From the NCBI GenBank assembly GCA_963844625.1, contig CAWJPF010000016.1, positions 51,905-115,904 of the forward strand: 64,000 nucleotides of DNA, written 5' to 3'. This document shows positions 25,769 to 34,723 of the stretch, piece after piece. Each line of letters opens with the position of its first letter. Positions within the stretch are counted from its first letter, which is position 1. Source of the stretch: Palsa-504 sp963844625 (GTDB lineage Bacteria > Actinomycetota > Actinomycetes > Streptosporangiales > Streptosporangiaceae). The notes under the pieces are model-generated. The model did no database searches. It saw only the letters and a list, made by a program, of their open reading frames with translations, and was not told the DNA's origin. The translations under genes and the position numbers were made by a program.

Positions 25769-26134
25769 TCATGCCTGGTCATCCTCGCGGATCCAGCGCG
25801 GGCGGCGGAATAGCCGACCGAGGACGTCGTGGAGGCTGTGTCCCGAGTCCGCCAGCGCATCGACATGATAGACCGGGCTTCCCTGCGGTGGCGGCAACTC
25901 GGCTGCCTGCGTGTCGTCGAGGCTGCACCTGATGTACCCGCGCGTGATCTGCTGCACATAATCAGCGTCGATGAAGCGGAGGCCAGCTTTCGTAGCGATC
26001 ACGATTCCGTCGAAGACATCGAGTTCCGGCACTTGCAGCACGTGCTCAAGAGTGCCGATCTGCGTACCCTCGCTGCTCAGCACCGGCGTTCCACGGGCCG
26101 CCGCCTCATACGAGATCGGCGTGTCGTCGGTCAT
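25769..26134 (-). CDS. PRC-barrel-like / DUF2171 small protein
   Basis: The product is 121 residues. ISYEAAARGTPVLSSEGTQI, GTLEHVLQVPELDVFDGIVI and GLRFIDADYVQQITRGYI show the small beta-barrel pattern of PRC-barrel/DUF2171 proteins, which bind other macromolecules or membranes. The last ~35 residues are charged and of low similarity. It diverges from the large membrane protein at 26328. The function is unknown. Confidence 0.7.
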   Translation of the reverse strand: MTDDTPISYEAAARGTPVLSSEGTQIGTLEHVLQVPELDVFDGIVIATKAGLRFIDADYVQQITRGYIRCSLDDTQAAELPPPQGSPVYHVDALADSGHSLHDVLGRLFRRPRWIREDDQA

Positions 26135-26327
26135 GCCAGCATCCCGTCTCCCCGCTGGGCAGCGCGGTCATCTTGGGACCGCCGGACCTGAAGAACATAC
26201 CACCGGCGGGGGCGAGGCTCGCCGCACGGCACCGTGCTCCCACGACGGGGAGCTGCGGAATCCGCTGTACCGCGCAGCGAGTTCCCGGCGCGCCGGACGG
26301 GTGGTGCGGCAGCGGGAGATTATCAGT

Positions 26328-28076
26328 ATGGTTCGGACCATGGTCCGGAGCAGGCGGATCCCGGCGGATGCAGATCCGCTCGATGCCCGGCGAACTGGGT
26401 TGGCGCCGGCCCGCTTCCGGCGCCCGGCTGGCCCCGGACACCGCTGGGTGCGCCACCTGCTGGCGGCGGCGGTGTGGATCATCGGCTGCATGGCGCTGTT
26501 TGCCTTCTACCTGCGGATCTCGCTCACCGCGGCCGTGACTTCGGACGGGGCGAACAATGCGCTGCAAGCGTGGGACATGCTGCACGGTCATCTCCTGCTG
26601 CACGGGTGGATCATCGGCGACGCGACGTATTACACCCTTGACCTGCCGGTGCTCGCCGTTACTGAGATCTTTTTCGGGCTGTGCGACCTGACCAGCCACG
26701 TTGCCTCCGCGCTCACGTACCTGATCGTCACGGTCAGTGCCGTGGCCGTGGCCCTGGGCGGGAGCCGGGGCCTGGCCAGGGTGGCCCGCTGCGGTGTCGT
26801 GGTCGCCGTGATGACCGCCATGTTCCACGTCGAGTCGGACGTGCCGTACCTGCTGGGGGCGCCTGATCACACCGGGACCTCGGCGTTCTTCCTGGTCTCC
26901 TTCCTGCTGATCGACCGGGCTCCCGCCCGGCGTTTCACGCCACTGCTGCTTTGCGCGATCCTGTGCGCCGGCCGGATCGGCGATGCCACCATCCGCTACG
27001 TCGCCGTGCCGGCAATCGTCTTGGTGTGCAGCTACCGCGCAGTGACCGCATGGAAGATCCGCACGGGTGATGCCGCGTGCGCCCTGGCCGCCGTCGCGTC
27101 CGTACCGCTGGCCTCCGTGGTCCGCGCGTTGATGCGGCATTTCGGCGCATACCAGATGGTCGCCCCCAAGACGGCGATCTCGCCTCCCTGGCAATGGCCG
27201 CATAACGCAGTACTCGCCTGGCACGCCGTAGGCGTCCTGTTCGGGGCGGACGCCGGCTCGAGCTCCTCCTCGCTGGCGCGCGGCACGGGATACGTCCTCG
27301 GGCTTGCCTGCTTGCTGGCCGCGGCGGCCGGCTTCGCGCGGGTAGTGGTGACCTGGCGTACCGCGAGCCGGGCCGAGCAACTGCTGTGCGCCGCGATCGT
27401 CATCCTCATCTCCTCGTACGTGATCTCGACCGTGCCGGTGTCCGGCAACCCGTACGAGATTGCCGCCGTACTGCCCTGCGGCGCGGTACTCGCGGCTCGC
27501 GCCTTCGTGCCCGGACACATCGGCGGCACCCTGCGGGACGCCATGGCGGCCGGCCTGGTCGCCATCGGTGCGCTGCTGCCGTTGACGGCCGCGGCCGTCC
27601 AGCCCGCGGCTGCGGTGCCTGTGACGTCCCTCAGCGCGTGGCTCAAGGCGCACGGACTCACGTACGGCCTCGCCGGCTACTGGGACAGCTCGGTTATCAC
27701 CCTGCAGTCGGGCAACCAGGTGCAGGTCCGCGCGGTCACCATGTATGGCAGCCAGGTCTTCCGGTATGACTGGGAGACGAATACCTCGTGGTTCGACGCG
27801 TCCCGGCACGACGCAACATTCGTGATCACCGACCTCGCCGGCAGCGGCCTGAGCCCGTCAGCCGAGTCATCCTTCGGCAAACCGGTGACGATCGGCCACG
27901 TGGCGCAGTGGACGATCTTGATCTACCACAAGAACCTGCTCGAACAGGTCGCCATAGCCGCGACAGGCCCGCAATGGTTAGTGCGACCCCGGCGACAGCC
28001 GGGCCGCCGCCATGCCCTCCCTGCGTGTCTCCGACTGGCTCGCACCATGGGATTTGCTAACAGTCCGGCTGCATAG
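26328..28076 (+). CDS. Polytopic membrane protein of unknown function (GT-C/mannosyltransferase-like topology)
   Basis: The product is 582 residues. After a basic N-terminus there are about ten membrane helices (residues ~35-460), then a ~110-residue extracytoplasmic-looking C-terminal domain beginning near SLSAWLKAHGLTYGLAGYWD. The acidic residues in the first loop (TSDGANNALQAWDML) recall the D/E-containing first loop of GT-C transferases, but the classical DD/ED pair is not certain. The ATG at 26328 has GGGAG 9 nt upstream. I do not recognise a specific family. Confidence 0.7.
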   Translation: MVRTMVRSRRIPADADPLDARRTGLAPARFRRPAGPGHRWVRHLLAAAVWIIGCMALFAFYLRISLTAAVTSDGANNALQAWDMLHGHLLLHGWIIGDATYYTLDLPVLAVTEIFFGLCDLTSHVASALTYLIVTVSAVAVALGGSRGLARVARCGVVVAVMTAMFHVESDVPYLLGAPDHTGTSAFFLVSFLLIDRAPARRFTPLLLCAILCAGRIGDATIRYVAVPAIVLVCSYRAVTAWKIRTGDAACALAAVASVPLASVVRALMRHFGAYQMVAPKTAISPPWQWPHNAVLAWHAVGVLFGADAGSSSSSLARGTGYVLGLACLLAAAAGFARVVVTWRTASRAEQLLCAAIVILISSYVISTVPVSGNPYEIAAVLPCGAVLAARAFVPGHIGGTLRDAMAAGLVAIGALLPLTAAAVQPAAAVPVTSLSAWLKAHGLTYGLAGYWDSSVITLQSGNQVQVRAVTMYGSQVFRYDWETNTSWFDASRHDATFVITDLAGSGLSPSAESSFGKPVTIGHVAQWTILIYHKNLLEQVAIAATGPQWLVRPRRQPGRRHALPACLRLARTMGFANSPAA

Positions 28077-28172
28077 TTACGGTCGGCATGACCTGCGAGG
28101 TAATTGCGGGCGTGGTCAGCGGCGCCCATGGTGGTAGAGGTACCTAGCCATCAGGGCGAACTTTGGAGGATC

Positions 28173-28502
28173 ATGCCTGCCTATGCTGTTGCTCATATGC
28201 GCCATGTCACCATGGGGCCGGCGGTCGTGGAATACCTGCGACGGATCGATGCCACGCTGGCGCCGTTCGGCGGCCGGTTCATCGTGCACGGCGGCGAGGT
28301 CGAGGTGCTGGAAGGCAGCTGGCCGGGCCACCTGATCGTCATCGAGTTCCCCGACCGCGGCCGGGCCTGCGCCTGGTACAACTCAGACGCTTACCAGGAG
28401 ATCGTGGCCCTGCGCACGGACAACTCCGAAAGCGACGTCATCGTGGCCGATGGGGTCGGCAGCCGGCACTTGGCCACCGATGTACTCACCGCAAGCAGGT
28501 AA
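28173..28502 (+). CDS. DUF1330 family protein
   Basis: The product is 109 residues. MPAYAVAHMRHVTMGPAVVE, YLRRIDATLAPFGGRFIVHG and WPGHLIVIEFPDRGRACAWY define the ferredoxin-like DUF1330 fold, related to dimeric alpha-beta barrel proteins. GGAGG lies 7 nt upstream of the ATG. Its role is unknown; it may bind a small ligand. Confidence 0.88.
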   Translation: MPAYAVAHMRHVTMGPAVVEYLRRIDATLAPFGGRFIVHGGEVEVLEGSWPGHLIVIEFPDRGRACAWYNSDAYQEIVALRTDNSESDVIVADGVGSRHLATDVLTASR

Positions 28503-28632
28503 GCGGGATCTGGCCCGCACGGGTAGCCGCAATTCGCGTGCACAATGGGAGTGACCCGTGCATGCGCCGGGCCATTCCGCCATTCATTACAGAACACCTA
28601 GATAATCAGAACGGACGTGGTTTCAGCCCCGC

Positions 28633-29796
28633 TCACCTACCCGGCCGCAGTGGCTCACGCAGTCGGACCCAGGCGGCGAAGTCCTCTACCGCGTCGACGA
28701 CCCGCTCGAAGCGGATGGAGTGAAACCGGTCGAAACCATGCTGCGCCCCGGGCAGTTCCGCGTAGACGACTGGACTGGCGGAGCCACCGCGCATCCGCTC
28801 GGCGAACAGCCGGGCCGTTTCCACGGGAATCAGCGAGTCCCGGTCGCCGTGCGCGATGAACAACGGCGGCGCGCCCACGCCCGGGTAGGCCAGCGGCGAG
28901 AACGGCTCCGTTTCCTGGCTGCCAGGTTGACCGTAGTATCCGTGCAGGCAGATCGCGGCGCTCACCGAGGTGTCGGCGTGCTCAAAGCCGGGCTGATAAC
29001 GAGGATCGTTGCTGGTGAGCGCGGCGAGGGCGGCGAGCTGGCCGCCGGATGAGCTGCCCGCCACGAACACCACCGACGGGTCGGCGCCGTAGTCGCGGGC
29101 ATGCTCCCGCGCCCAGGCGATCACCTTCTTGACATCAATCAGATGATCAGGGAATGTCACGGCAGGGCGCAGCCGGTAGTTCGCGCTGATGCACACCCAG
29201 CCCTGGCTGGCGAGCCGGTACAGAAGCGGAAGCGACTCGCGGTTCTTCCTTCCCGTGAAGAGCGCTCCGCCGTGCAGGTGGATCAGCACGGGTTTCTTCG
29301 CCGTTCCAGGACGCCCGTGGTAGACATCGAGCTGGTTCTTGCGGCCCGCGTCGCCGTAGCTGACGTTGGCTATCCGCGTGACGTCCGGGCGCCGCATCAA
29401 GAACGGGGCGAGCAGGACCCGGCCGGACATGATCCTGCGCCGGGCCTTGGCATCACCGACGCTCCCGCGCCAGCCAGCGCCGAGACCGAGAGTCAAGGCC
29501 CGTTCCAGCGCTGGGCCGGTCAGCAGCGCACGCCGGACGACGAGCAGCAGCCCGGCCATGGCGAGGACCGCCGCCGCGACGGCGGCGACTCCGACCGGCG
29601 AGCCGAGGCCGGTCTGGTCCAGGGCCAGCAACGTGGAGACGACGAGCCAGGCGGCGGCTATGAACGGCAGCTCGTTGAGCGCGAAGCCAGCGACGAAGCT
29701 CAGCGCCCCCACGATGAATGGCCGGCGCGGCGGCGCCAGAGCGCCGAGCACACCGCAGGCGACGAGCGACGTGGTTACCAGGTATCCGATCGGCAT
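28633..29796 (-). CDS. Membrane-anchored alpha/beta-hydrolase (esterase, HSL/BD-FAE-like)
   Basis: The product is 387 residues from the ATG at 29796, preceded by AAGGA. Three hydrophobic helices occupy residues ~1-95. The hydrolase follows: the oxyanion HGG motif in LIHLHGGALF, the nucleophile elbow VAGSSSGGQL, the acid in FIAHGDRDSLIPV and the catalytic His in PGAQHGFD. These fit the hormone-sensitive-lipase/carboxylesterase group. The N-terminal anchor suggests it works at the membrane. Substrate unknown. Confidence 0.87.
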   Translation of the reverse strand: MPIGYLVTTSLVACGVLGALAPPRRPFIVGALSFVAGFALNELPFIAAAWLVVSTLLALDQTGLGSPVGVAAVAAAVLAMAGLLLVVRRALLTGPALERALTLGLGAGWRGSVGDAKARRRIMSGRVLLAPFLMRRPDVTRIANVSYGDAGRKNQLDVYHGRPGTAKKPVLIHLHGGALFTGRKNRESLPLLYRLASQGWVCISANYRLRPAVTFPDHLIDVKKVIAWAREHARDYGADPSVVFVAGSSSGGQLAALAALTSNDPRYQPGFEHADTSVSAAICLHGYYGQPGSQETEPFSPLAYPGVGAPPLFIAHGDRDSLIPVETARLFAERMRGGSASPVVYAELPGAQHGFDRFHSIRFERVVDAVEDFAAWVRLREPLRPGR

Positions 29797-30008
29797 GCGA
29801 CAATCCTTGCGGCAGGCCCGGCCCGCGGCATCGGTCATCCGGTCAGACAAGCGTCAGCCTTCTGGCTGCGCAGCATCGGTCGTTAGGTGCCAAGGTCAGA
29901 GGCGATACTGCATCGGCCGCCGGCGATTATGCGCGCCGGATAACGGGAGACGCCCGGCGGATGAGTTGCCAGCCTCCGTGAAGCGCGCAGACGCGAGATA
30001 CTGGCTCC

Positions 30009-30260
30009 ATGGTTGACGACACTGCACGGGACCGGGCCATCTACCACGCGCTGAAGGCGGCCGACGAAGTCGCCGCAGCCCTGCAGACCCATCTCATCGA
30101 GGAACACGGGGCTGATCCTGAGCGCGCCGCTCCGCAGAGCCCCTCCACCAACTCCCTCAAGCTGCTGCGGCAGGCTCGCGAGCGCCTGGGCCTAGGACTG
30201 CGAGCCGTCCAAGCCAACCATATCGCGGAGTCCGATGAGATCTCCCTGCGCAACCGATAA
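30009..30260 (+). CDS. Small hypothetical protein
   Basis: The product is 83 residues, charged and probably helical (DRAIYHALKAADEVAAALQT, then SLKLLRQARERLGLGLRAVQ). No family is recognised. Codon use looks coding (GC-rich third positions). It stands alone between the esterase and the GYD gene. It may be a small regulatory or structural protein. Confidence 0.5.
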   Translation: MVDDTARDRAIYHALKAADEVAAALQTHLIEEHGADPERAAPQSPSTNSLKLLRQARERLGLGLRAVQANHIAESDEISLRNR

Positions 30261-30403
30261 CCCCGGCACCGCACAAGTTTGCGGCATGAGCGGATGGGGT
30301 GGCGGGCTCAGGTCTGGAACGCTCGAGAAGGCTTGACCAAATTGCACCCGCGATCTGCCGCTGCTCAAAAGAGTTCCGGCAATTAGCGCCGACGGCTGCG
30401 CGG

Positions 30404-30727
30404 CTAGCGCGCTTTCCGGGTTTTGACAATCCTGCGTTTGCGCAAAGACTCGAGCCATTCCGGCCCACTCAGCAGTCGCGTGGTCTTGGCCGACTTGACC
30501 TCGCCCGCGGCGGCAACTGCCATCGCGACGCTGGCAGCGGTCATATCATCGGGTGCCTCATACACGACGAGCAAGTCATACTCGCCAAACGGAAAGCCAG
30601 CCACCACGACCTTGGCTCCCAGGTCCTCCAGTGTCGGCCTGATCGCTTCCACGGGGTCTTGCGGCTCCTTAAGCTGAGCCGCCATCGACTTGGCGGTATA
30701 GGAGGCTTGGTACATGTACAGCGTCAT
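30404..30727 (-). CDS. GYD-domain protein
   Basis: The product is 107 residues. The GYD pattern is present: TLYMYQASYTAKSMAAQLKE, PTLEDLGAKVVVAGFPFGEY, DLLVVYEAPDDMTAASVAMA and AAAGEVKSAKTTRLL. GYD-domain proteins are small alpha-beta barrels of uncertain role. GAGGGGA lies just upstream of the ATG. The basic C-terminal tail (LRKRRIVKTRKAR) is an extra feature. Confidence 0.85.
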   Translation of the reverse strand: MTLYMYQASYTAKSMAAQLKEPQDPVEAIRPTLEDLGAKVVVAGFPFGEYDLLVVYEAPDDMTAASVAMAVAAAGEVKSAKTTRLLSGPEWLESLRKRRIVKTRKAR

Positions 30728-30978
30728 CGAGATTCCCCTCAGGTGGCAACAGGCGAAGGGATCACCTGCCAGTCACCGTGACGCCTGCCGGCTTATGCCG
30801 ACGTGGGCGAGGCAACTGGCCGGAGACCACTGCGGTGTAAATCGTAGACCCGGCCCGGACAGGCGCACCAGCCTCGGCCAGAACCGCCGGAGCGGAGTGA
30901 CCGGGCGCGGATTGTGCGCGCGTAGAGTCGGTACCGGTCGGCTGGATGCCCGAATGGCCAGGAGGACGGTGAGGGCGC

Positions 30979-32016
30979 GTGAGCTTCAACCACCTTCTCG
31001 TTGATCAGCCCCAAGCCGAGATCGCCCGATCAGCGGTGATCCTCGGTGAGGTCCACGTCGGTGCCGGCGCGATCCTGGCACAGGGCCTAGTGGTGCGCTC
31101 GCATGGCGGAGCGGTGAGCATCGGCAACCACTCGGCCATCCTGGAGAACGGGGTGGTGATCGGCACCCCCGCCCATCCGGTCCGGGTGGGGCAGCGCACC
31201 GTCTTCGGCCACCGCGCCGCCATCGTCGGGGCGACGGTCGGCGACTTGTGCGAGATCGGCAACGGCGCGATCCTCATGTCAGGCTCGCGCCTCGGCAGCG
31301 GGTGCATTCTGGGCGAGGGCACGCTGGTCCCGCCGGGCACCGTCATCCCGCCTGGTTCTGTCCTGGTCGGGCGCCCGCCCCATGTCATCCGGTCGGCCAC
31401 GGACGCCGACCGTGAGCGGCTGGCGGTGCTACGTCAGCATCAGACCAACCTGACCGACTACCCGGGCACGATCGTGTCCGGGCCGCTGCGAGCCGGAGAA
31501 CGCATGGGAACCCTGTACGCCTACCGCGACAAGACCCCGTCGATCGGCGCCGGCGCGGTGCTATTCGACTCGGCGGAGATCACCGGCGACGTGGCCATCG
31601 GCGAGGACTCACTCATCGGCGCCGGCGTGAAGATCATCGGGGACTCACATGGCCCGGTCAGGGTCGGCTCCCGGGTGCAGATCCTAGAGAACACGGTGCT
31701 GCATCTGCTGCCCGATAACGAACTGATCATCGACGACGACGCGGTGATCGGCCCCGGCGCGATGATCCACGGCTGCCGCATCGGCCGCGGCAGCATCGTC
31801 GAACCCGGCGCGATCGTGTGCGACGGCAGCGTGGTCGGGGCCGAGTCGGTGGTCCGCGCCGGTGCCTGCGTCAAGCAGCGCGACCGTTTCGGCGACCGGT
31901 CCATCCTGGATGGCTTCCCCGCCAGGTTGGCCAGCACCCTGACCGGCCCGCCGCCGATGCCAGGCTGGGCCTTGCCCTGGGACGCGGTAGCAACTCTCCG
32001 CAGAGTGCAACGATGA
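30979..32016 (+). CDS. Tandem gamma-carbonic-anhydrase-like left-handed beta-helix protein
   Basis: The product is 345 residues, about twice a normal gamma-CA. Two left-handed beta-helix domains (about 1-135 and 175-320) are built of hexapeptides such as VSIGNHSAIL and VGSRVQILEN. Domain 1 keeps one of the three zinc histidines (His78 in FGHRA) but has Gly62 and Val83 at the other two. Domain 2 keeps the other two (His242 in VLHLL and His264 in IHGC) but has Pro259 at the first. In gamma-CA, zinc is held by two His of one subunit and one of its neighbour, so the fused pair could form a single composite site. A GTG start with GGAGG/GAGGG upstream is used. Confidence 0.82.
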   Translation: MSFNHLLVDQPQAEIARSAVILGEVHVGAGAILAQGLVVRSHGGAVSIGNHSAILENGVVIGTPAHPVRVGQRTVFGHRAAIVGATVGDLCEIGNGAILMSGSRLGSGCILGEGTLVPPGTVIPPGSVLVGRPPHVIRSATDADRERLAVLRQHQTNLTDYPGTIVSGPLRAGERMGTLYAYRDKTPSIGAGAVLFDSAEITGDVAIGEDSLIGAGVKIIGDSHGPVRVGSRVQILENTVLHLLPDNELIIDDDAVIGPGAMIHGCRIGRGSIVEPGAIVCDGSVVGAESVVRAGACVKQRDRFGDRSILDGFPARLASTLTGPPPMPGWALPWDAVATLRRVQR

Positions 32017-32067
32017 TCGCACCGGCCGCGAGGAGGCAATGGTCCACGGGCATCGGCGGCGGCCTGA

Positions 32068-32253
32068 TCAAGGCAAGCCAAGCCAAGCCCCGATGTTGCC
32101 ACTGATGTCCACGGAGACGTCGCTGCCGTCGGCGACCAGCGCGTTGCGGTCCGTGGCGTTCTGCACCAGCCAGGTGACGTCGACCGGGTCGGCGTCGTCG
32201 CCGATCTCGATCTCGTCATGGATATTGCGAACGCTGGTCAGCCCGGCGACCAC
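32068..32253 (-). pseudogene. BON-domain protein fragment
   Basis: SVRNIHDEIEIGDDADPVDV, TWLVQNATDRNALVADGSDV and SVDISGN follow the pattern of actinobacterial BON-domain proteins around the junction of two BON units (I-G-D-D-A-D-P-V-D-V-T). The continuation after SGN is lost (it should read TVTLTG) and the upstream part is out of frame. This is a relic. Confidence 0.55.
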
Positions 32254-32492
32254 CAGTGCGGTCCGCGTCGCGCTGACTGCAGTACTTCAACACGGGGTTG
32301 ATCACGGCGCAAATGTCCGCGAGCACAAGGATCTGGCGCTTGGCTGGGCGGTCAGGACAACGGCAGATCCCCACCGCACAATGTCCACGGTAGGACTTGA
32401 TACCAGGGAACATAGACGACGGGTTTCATCACCGTGACGATGGAGGTGTGCTCGGCGTCAGCGCGACGAGGGTTTTCGGGCTAGGAGGCAAA

Positions 32493-32687
32493 GTGAGGCT
32501 GCTGATGATCGCCGCCCCTGGCGGCGGCGAGGGAACGCAGGGCGAGCGACTGGCCGCAAAGTTCAGCGTCCAGCACGTCTCCTCCGGGGAGGTAATGCGC
32601 GCGGAGGCCCGGGTCGGCGCTCCGGTCGGCCGTGAGCTAGCCGCCAACCAGGAGTGTCACGCTCACCCTCCTCGGGATTCCCTTTAA
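32493..32687 (+). pseudogene. Adenylate kinase N-terminal fragment with altered P-loop
   Basis: From a GTG at 32493 with AGGAGG upstream the frame reads RLLMIAAPGGGEGTQGERLA, AKFSVQHVSSGEVMRAEARV and GAPVGRELAANQE, then stops at codon 65. This is the start of an adenylate kinase (G-P-P-G-x-G-K-G-T-Q), but the P-loop lysine is Glu (GGGEGT) and the core, LID and C-terminus are missing. The intact ribosome site shows recent decay. Confidence 0.65.
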
Positions 32688-32697
32688 GGATGGCGTG

Positions 32698-33114
32698 ATG
32701 AGCGACGACCGTGACCACACCATCGCCACCGCCAGGGTGACAAGTGAGGAAACGCCGTACGGTGTCCGCATCAACACGGGGGGCCATGCGCTGCGCGGCG
32801 ATGAACCGGTCGACCACGGCGGTGCCGATACCGGTCCGACTCCGTTCGGCCTGCTGCTGTCCGGGCTCGGTGCCTGCACCGCGATTACGCTGCGAATGTA
32901 TGCCGAACATCAGAACTGGCCGCTGGCAGGCGTAGATGTCGAGCTGACCTACGTCGTCAAAGACCGCAACACCAGGTGGATCGACCGGCTGATCACTCTG
33001 CACGGCGTCGACGAAGACCAGCGCGCGAAGCTGGCCGAGATCGCGGAGAAGACCCCGGTCACCAGGGCGGTCCGGGCGGGAACCGAGATCCGGACCACCA
33101 CCGGGCCGGCCTGA
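32698..33114 (+). CDS. OsmC-family protein
   Basis: The product is 138 residues. The OsmC/Ohr fold is shown by GADTGPTPFGLLLSGLGACT, AITLRMYAEHQNWPLAGVDV and the C-terminal TPVTRAVRAGTEI. Only one of the two cysteines of classical thiol peroxidases is present (GACTAI), as in the one-cysteine OsmC-like subgroup. An AAGGA site precedes; the ATG at 32698 has better spacing than the GTG at 32695. It lies just upstream of a CoA-disulfide-reductase-like gene, suggesting thiol or oxidative stress work. Confidence 0.88.
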   Translation: MSDDRDHTIATARVTSEETPYGVRINTGGHALRGDEPVDHGGADTGPTPFGLLLSGLGACTAITLRMYAEHQNWPLAGVDVELTYVVKDRNTRWIDRLITLHGVDEDQRAKLAEIAEKTPVTRAVRAGTEIRTTTGPA

Positions 33115-33166
33115 CCGGTGGCGACGTACGCGACGGAGCGGCCAGAGCAGGGGGTGTACTGATCCC

Positions 33167-34549
33167 ATGACCGAGCGGATCGTTGTCATCGGGGCGGACG
33201 CGGCCGGGATGAGCGCAGCCTCGCAGGCCAAGCGAATCGCGGGCGACGCGGTCGAGATCGTCGCGTTCGAGCGCGGAGCCTACAGCTCCTACTCTGCCTG
33301 CGGCATCCCGTACTGGGTAGCCGGCGATGTCGACGGACCGGAGGGTCTGGTCGCCCGTTCGCCAGACGCGCACCGGCGCAACGGCATCGACCTTCGGATG
33401 CGAACCGAGGTAGAGAAGATCGACCTCGCGGCCGGACGGGTGCTCGCTCATGACCTTGCCGCCGGGCGGTCGTTCTGGGAAGGCTTCGACTCTCTCGTCA
33501 TCGCGACCGGCGCGGTCCCGGTGCGACCGCCGCTGCCCGGCGTAGACGCCGACGGCGTGTTCGGCGTGCAGACTCTCGACGACGGCACCGCGCTCCTGGC
33601 GGATCTCGATCGCGCGCGGCCGCGGCGGGCCGTGGTGGTCGGCGGAGGCTACATCGGCGTGGAGATGGCCGAGGCACTGGTGCGGCGCGGGGTCGCCGTC
33701 ACCGTCGTCGATCACGCCGCGCAGCCGATGACCACGCTCGACCCGGACATGGGGGCGGCGGTACACCGGGCTATGGAAGATATCGGCATCGACGTGCGCA
33801 CCGACACCGCCGTCATCGGATTCGAGACCGGCAACAACCACAGGATCCGCTCGGTGCTGACCGCCGACGGCTCAATCCCGGCCAACATCGTCGTCCTCGG
33901 CCTCGGGGTACGGCCGAACACCGCGCTCGCACAAGATGCCGGCCTGGCGCTGGGCGATCACGGCGGCCTGCGCACGAACATGCAGATGCAGGTTCTCGGC
34001 CACGACCATATCTGGGCGGCCGGCGACTGCGTGGAGGTCCTCAACCTGGTCTCTGGTCAGTACCAGCATGTGGCGCTCGGCACCCACGCCAACAAGCAAG
34101 GCCGGGTCATCGGGCACAACGTGGCCGGCTCCTACGCCACATTTCCCGGGGTGGTCGGCACGGCGGTGAGCAAGGTGTGCCATCTGGAGATCGCCCGGAC
34201 CGGGCTGCGCGAGCGCGACGCCACCCGCACCGGGTTCGAATACGTGACCGTAACCGTGCGGTCCACTACCAAGGCCGGCTACTTCCCGGGTACCCACCGG
34301 ATGAACGTCAAGATGATCGCCGAACGCTGCACCGGACGTCTGCTGGGAGTGCAGATCGTCGGCCAGGAGGGATCGGCCAAGCGGATCGACACAGCTGCGA
34401 CGGCACTATGGAACCGGATGACGGTCGAAGAGATGACCGCCCTGGACCTCGCCTACGCTCCGCCGTTCGCGCCGGTGTGGGATCCGATTCTCGTGGCGGC
34501 ACGGCAGGCCGCCGGGGCAGTGCGCAAGCTCGGCGCCGGCCGACGATGA
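33167..34549 (+). CDS. CoA-disulfide-reductase-like FAD/NAD(P) oxidoreductase
   Basis: The product is 460 residues. FAD motif MTERIVVIGADAAGMSAASQ, active-site Cys45 in SYSACGIPYW, NAD motif RRAVVVGGGYIGVEMAEAL and the second FAD motif HDHIWAAGDCVEV are all present. A C-terminal dimerisation domain includes GRLLGVQIVGQEG. The single Cys45 marks the CoADR/NADH-oxidase/NADH-peroxidase group rather than two-cysteine glutathione reductases. It follows OsmC by 52 bp on the same strand; the two may form an operon for thiol or peroxide stress. Confidence 0.9.
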   Translation: MTERIVVIGADAAGMSAASQAKRIAGDAVEIVAFERGAYSSYSACGIPYWVAGDVDGPEGLVARSPDAHRRNGIDLRMRTEVEKIDLAAGRVLAHDLAAGRSFWEGFDSLVIATGAVPVRPPLPGVDADGVFGVQTLDDGTALLADLDRARPRRAVVVGGGYIGVEMAEALVRRGVAVTVVDHAAQPMTTLDPDMGAAVHRAMEDIGIDVRTDTAVIGFETGNNHRIRSVLTADGSIPANIVVLGLGVRPNTALAQDAGLALGDHGGLRTNMQMQVLGHDHIWAAGDCVEVLNLVSGQYQHVALGTHANKQGRVIGHNVAGSYATFPGVVGTAVSKVCHLEIARTGLRERDATRTGFEYVTVTVRSTTKAGYFPGTHRMNVKMIAERCTGRLLGVQIVGQEGSAKRIDTAATALWNRMTVEEMTALDLAYAPPFAPVWDPILVAARQAAGAVRKLGAGRR

Positions 34550-34723
34550 CGCGGCTTTCAAACGCGCGGTGAACCAGGCGCCTGGACCGGGGCCGGGCCT
34601 GAAACCGGATGTACGGTGTGCTCTGCCTGCTCGCCCTGACCGGCAGCGCGGGGGAGCGTCGAGGACACCAGCCTTTCGGACGTGACGGCCCTGGCCCTCG
34701 TCTCGCCGACCGCGCACGCTGGG

